Assembly: GCF_000764555.1 (NCBI RefSeq)
Contig: NZ_CP009574.1
Span: 744,001-808,000, forward strand
Reading direction: 5' to 3'
Origin: Candidatus Francisella endociliophora
GTDB taxonomy: Bacteria > Pseudomonadota > Gammaproteobacteria > Francisellales > Francisellaceae
DNA length: 64,000 nt
Shown here: positions 29,889 to 36,774 of the stretch, piece after piece
Numbering within the stretch: position 1 is the first letter of the stretch
Layout: each line of letters starts with the position of its first letter
Translations under genes and position numbers: made by a program
The notes under the pieces: generated by a model
The model's input: only the letters and a program-made list of their open reading frames with translations
Database searches by the model: none
What the model was told of the DNA's origin: nothing

Positions 29889-31247
29889 CTATAAATTTTC
29901 CTTAACAAACTTAACAATCTCTTCCATCTTAAAGCTTCTAGCACCTTTGATGGTAACTTTTGTATTTTCTGACTTATACTCATTTAGCACTTTTTGTAAA
30001 TCATTATTAAGTTCTTGTTTATCTTCATAATATCTAATATTGGGAGCCTCACACTCTTCTAAAGCATAACCAATCAACTCTTTTTCACCGAATAAAAAGA
30101 CTTTATCAATATTAGCCATTTTAAGCCATTGCCCCATCTTACGATGATAATTCTCAGCCTCGCTTCCAAGTTCTCTCATTGAACTAATAGCTAAAACTTT
30201 CTTCCCATCAAAACCTGCTAAATCTTCAATAGCTGCCTTAACTGCTGTTGCACTAGCATTATAGGTATCATCTACAAGGGTTAACTTATCATTTAGTTTT
30301 TCAATTGAGAATCTGCCTTTATGGTTTTTGATATTTTGTGTATTTCGTAAAAAATCATTTGGGTCTAGCCCTGCAGCAACTACACTTGCTATTGCAAGCA
30401 TACTATTCGATAAATTATGTTTGCCTATATTTGGCAACTGATAGCTATATTCCTTGTCAAAAATTCTAATTTTAACATCATATAACTCTGGCGTAACCTG
30501 ATAATCTAAAACTAAAATATCTGCATTTTGATTATGCATTGAGCAAGTGATTTTCTTACAATATAATTTCTCAGCATAGTTTGGTATTCTTTCGTCATCA
30601 AGATTTACTATACATGTACCATCGTTTGTCAAGGTTTTAAGAAGCTCACCTTTTTCAACCATTACACCATCTATCGTTTTTAAGTTTTCTAGGTGACTAG
30701 CCCCAACATTTGTTATCATCGCAATATTCGGCTGGATAATTTCAGCAGCAGCTTTTATCTCACCCTCAACACTTGTACCAGTTTCAATCACAGCGAAATC
30801 AGCATCTTGTGGCGTTTCTAAAATTGTCATCGGTACACCAAGGTAGTTATTAAAATTACCCTGCGTAAAATGTATTTTTTTACTGCCAAGCAGGGTTACA
30901 ATCATCTCTTTAACAGTTGTCTTACCACAGCTACCAGTTAGTGATATAACAGGCATCTTGAGTGATTTACGATACTCTTTTGCTAAAGCTCGTAATCCTT
31001 TGATAGTATTGTTACAAACTATTTGTGGAATATTTGTATCTTGTTTTTTTGAAACTAAAAGAGCTTTTGCACCATTGGCAATAGCACTTGGGATAAATTC
31101 ATGGCCATCACGATTTGCTACAATTGCAACAAATAAAGCATCTTGCTTAATATCATTAGAATTAATGTTAACTGTTTGAATTGATACATCTTCACGGATG
31201 TATTCTAAGCCAGCTTGTGTTGCTAATTGTTTTAGTGATTTGATCAT
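29889..31247 (-). CDS. murF: UDP-N-acetylmuramoyl-tripeptide--D-alanyl-D-alanine ligase
   Basis: 452 residues, as in E. coli. It adds D-Ala-D-Ala to complete UDP-MurNAc-pentapeptide. The P-loop ITSLTG-type segment appears as SLTGSCGKTTVKEM near residue 104, GNFNNYLGVPMTIL near 130, NIGKHNLSNSMLAI near 272 and VDDTYNASATAVKAAI near 316. The gene stands away from murE (1.7 kb) and mraY (15 kb), unlike the usual murE-murF-mraY order. Confidence 0.95.
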   Translation of the reverse strand: MIKSLKQLATQAGLEYIREDVSIQTVNINSNDIKQDALFVAIVANRDGHEFIPSAIANGAKALLVSKKQDTNIPQIVCNNTIKGLRALAKEYRKSLKMPVISLTGSCGKTTVKEMIVTLLGSKKIHFTQGNFNNYLGVPMTILETPQDADFAVIETGTSVEGEIKAAAEIIQPNIAMITNVGASHLENLKTIDGVMVEKGELLKTLTNDGTCIVNLDDERIPNYAEKLYCKKITCSMHNQNADILVLDYQVTPELYDVKIRIFDKEYSYQLPNIGKHNLSNSMLAIASVVAAGLDPNDFLRNTQNIKNHKGRFSIEKLNDKLTLVDDTYNASATAVKAAIEDLAGFDGKKVLAISSMRELGSEAENYHRKMGQWLKMANIDKVFLFGEKELIGYALEECEAPNIRYYEDKQELNNDLQKVLNEYKSENTKVTIKGARSFKMEEIVKFVKENL

Positions 31248-31332
31248 TTATTTAAAATATTTTTATAAGTTTAATGAATTTAATTATAAATAATTAAACT
31301 TAATTCGAGAATATAAATTTTAAAGAACAATT

Positions 31333-32088
31333 CTAAAAGTTATCACACTCAGATTTAGGAACCAGATCACTCAATATATCAGTATAGTAAAAGCTGTTTC
31401 CATTTTTAGGCGTAAAATAAATTTCTTCATCTTCATTCATAGAGCAAGTATATACTGGTCTATTATTCTTCTCACATGTATGTTTAAGACATATAGACCC
31501 AGTTGGATCATAATACTCACATGTTTTAATACCATAAAAATTATCTTTCAAATCTCCATTTGTGCAAGTCATATACCAATCCTTAGTCCCTCCATCTTGA
31601 ATCACTGCTAAAGCAGGAACCATATAGTTTTTATAATCAATTCCTTCTTTTGTTTCCGTATGGAATTCTATATTTTCAAATTGGACCCCAAAATTAATTA
31701 TCCTATTGGTTATTTCAGAGATATCCATAACGCCTTGAGGTATGAAAATATCGTCAATATATTGGAACAATTGTGGAGATATCATCCCACCTTCTGGCCA
31801 GTCTTTTATTACTATAGCTGCTATCTTATTGCCATTTCTATTAGATTCAATATTTATAACTCCCGGTTTTTCTTGATAATTTACAGTTATATCATCAGAA
31901 GATATAAAATCTGGATAAACACCTCCATTCTCTGTTCGCCCAACACTCCAATCTTCAATTCCTAAATTAACAAGATTATGATCATATGGCTCAAAATTTA
32001 TTATATTTTCTCTCTTCCCTGAATTGTTAGCATTAACTAAAAATGGTAAAAATAATATTCCTATTATAATTATTTGAAATTTTCTCAT
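31333..32088 (-). CDS. Unrecognised exported protein with cysteine-rich C-terminus
   Basis: 251 residues. Residues 1-20 look like a signal peptide ending VNA. The middle (residues 30-150) is mixed alpha/beta with no motif I can name; the C-terminal 80 residues carry six cysteines (MTCTNGDLK, KTCEYY, SICLKHTCEK, VYTCSM, SECDNF). It resembles the neighbour at 29062-29880 only in being exported and cysteine-containing. Flanks are 85 bases to murF and 166 bases to the HD gene, so it is probably a single transcription unit. Function unknown. Confidence 0.65.
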   Translation of the reverse strand: MRKFQIIIIGILFLPFLVNANNSGKRENIINFEPYDHNLVNLGIEDWSVGRTENGGVYPDFISSDDITVNYQEKPGVINIESNRNGNKIAAIVIKDWPEGGMISPQLFQYIDDIFIPQGVMDISEITNRIINFGVQFENIEFHTETKEGIDYKNYMVPALAVIQDGGTKDWYMTCTNGDLKDNFYGIKTCEYYDPTGSICLKHTCEKNNRPVYTCSMNEDEEIYFTPKNGNSFYYTDILSDLVPKSECDNF

Positions 32089-32254
32089 TATAGCCTCTTA
32101 TTATTGATTAACATTATCTTATTAATAATACTGACACAGAATCTTATTACAAAGATATAGATTTTATAAAGTCAATAACTTTAGCTTATACAAGTAAACC
32201 TTACAACAACCTTTAGATGATAAGAATATTTTTAAAACCTTAATATGACATTCT

Positions 32255-32845
32255 TTAAATAAGCCACCCTTTCTCTGCAGCTAAATCAATCTGTCCCTTT
32301 ACATATTGCCATAGCTCAGGTGCAATGTCTTTTAATCCTAAGTTTCTATTGATAACTTTCTCTTTTGGCACTTTACCATAAGCTGTCCAACTACCACCAT
32401 TATTCTGCATATTTTGCAAAACTGGAATAGCTCGCTCTATAGCTTTTGAGTATTTTGCCTCTGCTGTTTGATTATCTTCAAACTCAATCCATAAGGCCTT
32501 ATATTCATTAGCTTCATCGTCTGGCAATAATGAAAATATTTTCTCTAAAGCTTCTAACTCTTTAGCATTCTGCTCGGCGAGTACCGCATGATTATCAAAA
32601 GCATAAGTATCACCAGCATATATCTCAACAATATCATGGATCAAGAGCATTTTAAGCACTTTTAATATATCAAGCTTCTCATTTGCATACTCCTGTAATA
32701 TAACGCCCATCAAAGTTACATGCCAACTATGCTCAGCTGTATTTTCTCTGCGATTATTATCACACTTTATCAAAGCTCTACGATATACACCTTTTAGTTT
32801 GTCTATCTCTTGGATAAAGCTTATTTTCTTTTCTAAATTTGTCAT
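32255..32845 (-). CDS. HD-domain hydrolase (YfbR/HDDC2-like nucleotidase)
   Basis: 196 residues. HD-superfamily metal residues are visible: TAEHSWHVTLMG near residue 36 (first histidine), LLIHDIVEIYAGD near 67 (the HD pair followed by a conserved glutamate), and a later aspartate region. The closest familiar group is HDDC2/YfbR 5'-deoxynucleotidases, which dephosphorylate dNMPs. It lies downstream of murE on the same strand, separated by 54 bases that contain a degenerate palindromic repeat. Confidence 0.82.
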   Translation of the reverse strand: MTNLEKKISFIQEIDKLKGVYRRALIKCDNNRRENTAEHSWHVTLMGVILQEYANEKLDILKVLKMLLIHDIVEIYAGDTYAFDNHAVLAEQNAKELEALEKIFSLLPDDEANEYKALWIEFEDNQTAEAKYSKAIERAIPVLQNMQNNGGSWTAYGKVPKEKVINRNLGLKDIAPELWQYVKGQIDLAAEKGWLI

Positions 32846-32870
32846 GTTTTCTCTTAGGATTTATATATCT

Positions 32871-32909
32871 CTCTTTATACTTCGACTCCACTCAGTTAGC
32901 TAAAAAGAT
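32871..32909 (-). repeat. Third, degenerate copy of the murE palindromic element
   Basis: The core ACTTCGACTCCACTCAG is close to ACTTCGACTCCGCTCAG in the two copies inside murE. The ends TCTCTTTA and TAAAAAGA are near-complementary (one mismatch). This copy spans the murE TAG at 32900-32902, so its insertion probably defined or changed the end of the protein. Confidence 0.65.
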
Positions 32910-34444
32910 ACTTTATTATACTTAGCAATAATCTCTCGCTCATCAAAATGCTCTTTGACACCATTTTTATCAAGATAGCACTCATGGCCTTTCCCTGCTA
33001 GTATAATAATATCTCCAGCTTTAGAATTTTCAATAGCATATTTTATAGCTTCTTCTCGGGATGGTATAAATGTGTGATTTTCAGAATTAACAAAGCCTTT
33101 CTTTATATCACTAAAAATATTTTCAATATTTTCAAAACGATTATTGTCTTCTGTAACTACTATTTTGCTAACATATTTCTCAGCTATTTGTGCCATTATA
33201 GGTCTTTTACTAGTATCTCTATCACCACCACAACCAAAAATGCACCATAGATTATTTGAATTATAACTAGCTAAAGTTTGTAGAGCTTTTTCTAAAGCAT
33301 CCGGAGTATGTGCATAATCAATTATAACCTTAGCACTATTTTTTAGCTCAACCACCTCCATACGCCCTTTTACAGGCTGTACTTTGGAAATATTTATAAG
33401 TAGTTGCTCTCTAGTAGAATTATCATCTAATGCCGCTAAGCTTAAACCCAAGTTCATTAGATTAAATCCACCTATAAGAGCTGTTTGGTATGTACCAATA
33501 AGTTCCTGAGAAATATATAAATCAAAACTTGTTTGCATATTCTCGATAGTCTTAGATTTTAGATAAATATCTGCATTTTTTGATTTCAAGCTAACAGTTA
33601 TTACTTCACAACCGCAAATATTACATAGCTTCTGACCGTATTCATCATCTATATTTATTACAGCTTTTCTTAAGTTATCAAACTGAAATAGTTTTGCTTT
33701 AGCCTCAAAGTAGCTATCCATAGTTTTGTGATAATCCAAATGATCATGACTAAGATTACTAAATACCGCCACATCAAAATTCAAACTTTCAGTACGCTTT
33801 TGATCCAATGAATGAGATGATACCTCCATCACTAGATTCACAAATTCCTCTTCAGTTTGCTGAGCGGAGTCGAAGTATGAAGGGGGAAGTTGACTATACT
33901 CACTTATTATTTGATATAGAGATAATATATCTAGCGTTGTATGCGTACTTTCTTTTAAATCTGGGTAAATACCATTACCATTTGTACCAAGTAATAGAGA
34001 CTTCTGCCCTAGTAATTTTTGAAGTTGTGCAATATAGCTAGAAATAGAAGTTTTACCATTTGTGCCTGTTATTCCTATTATATTTTGAGGTTTTTTATAA
34101 TCATAAAACCACCTTGCTAGAGCTGGTAACTTATCTTTTAAATTTTCAACATAAAAAATATTAGCCTTCTCCTCTTCAGATTGCTGGGCGGAGTCGAAGT
34201 ATGAAGAGGAAGTACTCGCCAATTTATGAGATAGCTTGTCATCATCACTTAAAACAAGTTTTGTACCTTTATCTAAAACAGCATCAATATATTTATTACC
34301 ATCTGTAGCTTGTCCTTTAAGAGCTATAAAGGCAGATTCGCTATCACATTTACGACTATCTAAATATAGAGATTTGATTTGATAATTATTTTCTAAAGAG
34401 GTTTGAATACCTAGAAACTCTAAAACTTGACTAATATTTTTCAT
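32900..34444 (-). CDS. murE: UDP-N-acetylmuramoyl-tripeptide synthetase MurE with two in-frame repeat insertions
   Basis: 514 residues (E. coli 495). It adds meso-diaminopimelate to UDP-MurNAc-dipeptide. Motifs are LYLDSRK near residue 26, the P-loop GITGTNGKTSISSY near 123, MEVSSHSLDQKR near 205, SHDHLDYH near 230 and YAHTPDALEKAL near 370. The DAP-recognition motif DNPR reads DNNR here (TEDNNRFEN); the arginine is kept. Two segments with no counterpart in E. coli, each reading SYFDSAQQ followed by Ser/Thr and EEE (near residues 77-91 and 185-199), are encoded by a palindromic repeat. The frame stays open and the enzyme should be functional, as murE is essential and no other copy is visible. 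Confidence 0.93.
   Translation of the reverse strand: MKNISQVLEFLGIQTSLENNYQIKSLYLDSRKCDSESAFIALKGQATDGNKYIDAVLDKGTKLVLSDDDKLSHKLASTSSSYFDSAQQSEEEKANIFYVENLKDKLPALARWFYDYKKPQNIIGITGTNGKTSISSYIAQLQKLLGQKSLLLGTNGNGIYPDLKESTHTTLDILSLYQIISEYSQLPPSYFDSAQQTEEEFVNLVMEVSSHSLDQKRTESLNFDVAVFSNLSHDHLDYHKTMDSYFEAKAKLFQFDNLRKAVINIDDEYGQKLCNICGCEVITVSLKSKNADIYLKSKTIENMQTSFDLYISQELIGTYQTALIGGFNLMNLGLSLAALDDNSTREQLLINISKVQPVKGRMEVVELKNSAKVIIDYAHTPDALEKALQTLASYNSNNLWCIFGCGGDRDTSKRPIMAQIAEKYVSKIVVTEDNNRFENIENIFSDIKKGFVNSENHTFIPSREEAIKYAIENSKAGDIIILAGKGHECYLDKNGVKEHFDEREIIAKYNKVSF
33847..33890 (-). repeat. Palindromic element copy A inside murE
   Basis: 44 bases. It shares the core GCGGAGTCGAAGTATGAAG and the ends CCTCTTCA / TGAAGGGG with copy B; the ends are inverted complements except for one base. 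It encodes PPSYFDSAQQTEEE in murE. It is absent at this point from the E. coli MurE alignment, between the LDIxxLYQ region and MEVSSH. Confidence 0.85.
34171..34213 (-). repeat. Palindromic element copy B inside murE
   Basis: 43 bases. Its ends, CCTCTTCA and TGAAGAGG, are perfect inverted complements, giving an 8-bp stem. Core as in copy A. It encodes SSYFDSAQQSEEE. A and B lie in the same orientation and in the same reading frame. Confidence 0.85.
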
Positions 34445-34460
34445 TTTATTTTTACCGCAA

Positions 34461-34654
34461 AAAAAGCACTTTGTGGCAAGCTATTGTCAAAGTCATTGAA
34501 TTAGTGACTACAACTGTTCGAGCTTGCGAGTTTTTGTAGGCACCAATGGCTTACAATAAAGCGTGAACATGTGCTAAGCAGTTTTGCATACTTTTTCTGC
34601 TATTGCAAAAAGTATGTCGCTAAAACTTACATAGTAAGTTAGCGAAGCCTTTTT
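34461..34654 (-). repeat. 194-bp structured intergenic element, copy 1
   Basis: It fills nearly all of the 218-base gap between glyQ and murE. It shares with copy 2 (39571-39764) the blocks GGCAAGCT, TGCTA-GCAGTTTTGCATA, CTTTTTCTGC and AAAAAGTATGTCGCTA. Three inverted repeats are visible. 34484-34556 is a two-part long stem (AAGTCATTG/CAATGGCTT and CTACAA/TTGTAG). 34587-34616 is a hairpin (CATACTTTTT/AAAAAGTATG). 34619-34643 is a hairpin (AACTTAC/GTAAGTT inside GCT/AGC). Strand is given as that of the flanking genes. Confidence 0.8.
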
Positions 34655-34662
34655 ATATTTAC

Positions 34663-35547
34663 TTACTTCTTAAAAGCAGGAAAACCCATTTTTTCTCTAG
34701 CATTATAATATTCTTGAGCAACTTGAAGAGCCAATTTTCTAACTCTTAAGATATATCCCTGTCTTTCTGTAACAGAAATCGCATGACGAGCATCTAACAA
34801 ATTAAATGTATGAGATGCTTTTAAGACAAACTCATAAGCTGGAATTGGTAAATTCTTTTCTACCAATCTATAACCTTCTTTCTCAAGCAGATCAAACTGT
34901 TTAAAAAGCTCCTCTACATTTGCTTCTTCGAAGTTATAAGTAGACATCTCAATTTCATTTTGCAGAAATACATCACGATAATACAAAGGTCCATTTTGAG
35001 TATTTGCCCAAAGTAAATCATACATACTATCAACATTTTGAATATACATTGCAAGACGCTCAAGACCATAAGTAATCTCGCCCATCACAGGTTTACATTC
35101 AAGACCACCAACTTGTTGGAAATATGTAAACTGTGTAATTTCCATACCATTTGACCATACTTCCCAACCAAGACCCCAAGCACCTAGCGTTGGTGACTCC
35201 CAGTTATCTTCGACAAAACGAATATCATTTTCTAAAGCATCTATACCAAGTTCTTTTAATGATCCTAAATATAGCTCTTGAATATTATCCGGAGATGGTT
35301 TCATCACAACTTGATACTGATAATAATGTTGTGTTCGGTTAGGATTCTCACCATAGCGGCCATCCGTAGGTCTTCTTGATGGCTGAACATATGCCGCTGT
35401 CCATGGCTCTGGACCTATCGCTCGTAGAGTTGTAGCTGGATGAAAAGTCCCAGCACCTACTTCCATATCTAATGGCTGAATAATCGCACAACCTTTAGAT
35501 GCCCAATAATGATGTAGTTTTAAAATAATCTCTTGAAATGTAAGCAT
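34663..35547 (-). CDS. glyQ: Glycyl-tRNA synthetase alpha subunit
   Basis: 294 residues. It is the catalytic alpha subunit of the bacterial (alphabeta)2 GlyRS. Class II motifs are visible: [19 protein letters not shown] near residue 32, the motif-2 region [16 protein letters not shown] near 57 and the motif-3 region [15 protein letters not shown] near 170. The beta subunit gene glyS, normally adjacent, is not here: downstream lies a structured repeat and then murE. Confidence 0.96.
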   Translation of the reverse strand: MLTFQEIILKLHHYWASKGCAIIQPLDMEVGAGTFHPATTLRAIGPEPWTAAYVQPSRRPTDGRYGENPNRTQHYYQYQVVMKPSPDNIQELYLGSLKELGIDALENDIRFVEDNWESPTLGAWGLGWEVWSNGMEITQFTYFQQVGGLECKPVMGEITYGLERLAMYIQNVDSMYDLLWANTQNGPLYYRDVFLQNEIEMSTYNFEEANVEELFKQFDLLEKEGYRLVEKNLPIPAYEFVLKASHTFNLLDARHAISVTERQGYILRVRKLALQVAQEYYNAREKMGFPAFKK

Positions 35548-35877
35548 TTTAAATATTTTTTAACCTAATTAATTGAGATAAATTCTAACATATTAAAGAT
35601 AGAGTTGCGAAAAATGCTTAGATGATATTGGTATTTCTCTCCAATACGGAAAATAATAATATTAGAGCCACACCCTTTATACTGTTGAAGCAATACAAAA
35701 TAGTACGTAATTATATCAGGCTTGACCTACAATCTAGCAAATAGCTTGCATGTAAGCTATTTGATCAAGCACTACTTAAACATAGTAGGCACATTTAAGA
35801 GTTTATTAGCTCTTTTTTTATAATAAAAAATCACGTTTAGGATTTTATATATTTTAACACCCAAAATAATGGTACAT
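35548..35877. other. 330-base intergenic region with hairpins
   Basis: This is the longest gene-free stretch in the window. It must hold the glyQ promoter (minus strand, near 35580-35620) and the 3' end of the CoiA-like gene transcript. Between 35720 and 35819 it has three successive inverted repeats, listed separately as a candidate small RNA. No open reading frame of note is seen. Confidence 0.6.
35720..35819 (+). ncRNA. Candidate plus-strand structured RNA ending in an intrinsic terminator
   Basis: Reading the plus strand: an outer stem GCTTGA (35720-35725) / TCAAGC (35765-35770) encloses a 10-bp hairpin CAAATAGCTT / AAGCTATTTG (35738-35763). A second hairpin CTACT / AGTAG follows (35772-35788). 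A third, AAGAG / CTCTT (35797-35814), runs into seven thymines, the form of a Rho-independent terminator. No plus-strand gene precedes it, so the terminator implies an unannotated transcript. No convincing promoter was found; the nearest -10-like box is TATACT at 35678. The 5' end is a guess. Confidence 0.35.
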
Positions 35878-36693
35878 TTATGTACTCACCTGATCTTGAT
35901 TATTAAGTTTTTGTCGCCGCACAAGATCTTGTTCATATAATTTCTCCCTAACAAGGTTATAGTAAACTTCTGGTTCACTTGGAAAAACATTATACAAGTC
36001 TTCAATTCGTTCGTTCCTAAACCAAAATGAACCATCCGAGATGTAGCAATGAATTCTATTTTTGCTGTAGCAACTGGATCGAATTGGCTTTTTAACAGAG
36101 TTTAATTTAGGCATTTTTGGTAGAAACATATAGCCGACAAGTAAGGGAATGTTTTTTGTAGATTCCAATAATACTTTAAAGGCCTGTTGAGAGTGAAAGT
36201 GCGTATCTACAACCTCGATGGCAATTAGTGGATTTTTATCTGTAAGAGAAATGTCGCTTGAATGTCTACCTAAAATATCAAATAAAACAAACTTCCCATA
36301 AACAAGACCAAACTTAACCTCTTTTGCCCACTTATAGTTTTTTACTCTCAGGAGATTCTCATAACCTTTCTCATCAGCCCAAGGGGGCTCGAAATAGCCA
36401 AAATCATGTTTTTCGTACTTATTCAGAAAATTACATATCATGTTTTGCTGTTCGTTATGAGCATCACTTTCAACAGCACCTAGATCAATACCTTGCCGGA
36501 CTGGTTTTTTCTCAAAGAAATGTGGGGTTGTAGGGTGATTTCTGATTCCTAGATGATAATTCCCATCAGCTCTATCTCTAAGATCTTTCTCTCTTAGCTC
36601 AGCTCTGCGCTCATCGCTAAAAAGCTCTCGATATGAGACTGGCTCCCACTCTTCATGGTCATTGTAATAATAAGCTATTTCATACTTCGGCAT
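35878..36693 (-). CDS. Unrecognised protein with CoiA-like PD-(D/E)XK-type core
   Basis: 271 residues; AGGAG lies about 8 bases before the ATG. The middle part, SSDISLTDKNPLIAIEVVDT followed by HFHSQQAFKVLL, resembles the beta-hairpin-helix core of competence protein CoiA-like nucleases (aspartate on one strand, IAIE on the next, then TH). The catalytic lysine or glutamine after the glutamate is not present (EVV), so activity is doubtful. The N-terminus is highly charged; residues 200-220 hold several basic residues and two cysteines or aromatics. It follows the HNH gene by 81 bases and is probably cotranscribed with it. Local GC is higher than in the surroundings. Function unknown. Confidence 0.6.
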   Translation of the reverse strand: MPKYEIAYYYNDHEEWEPVSYRELFSDERRAELREKDLRDRADGNYHLGIRNHPTTPHFFEKKPVRQGIDLGAVESDAHNEQQNMICNFLNKYEKHDFGYFEPPWADEKGYENLLRVKNYKWAKEVKFGLVYGKFVLFDILGRHSSDISLTDKNPLIAIEVVDTHFHSQQAFKVLLESTKNIPLLVGYMFLPKMPKLNSVKKPIRSSCYSKNRIHCYISDGSFWFRNERIEDLYNVFPSEPEVYYNLVREKLYEQDLVRRQKLNNQDQVST

Positions 36694-36774
36694 TTTCTAT
36701 TCTCCTTATAATTTCTAAGCCAAGTTTAGAGTGCAATGGAAAACTAGTCTAATAACAAGCTCCTGCTAAGCTCT

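Noticed and set aside
31660-31965. 101-codon frame antisense to the unknown exported protein
   Set aside because: The minus-strand frame has a clear signal peptide and longer length. The plus-strand frame is rich in Tyr/Ile/Asn, as expected for a shadow.
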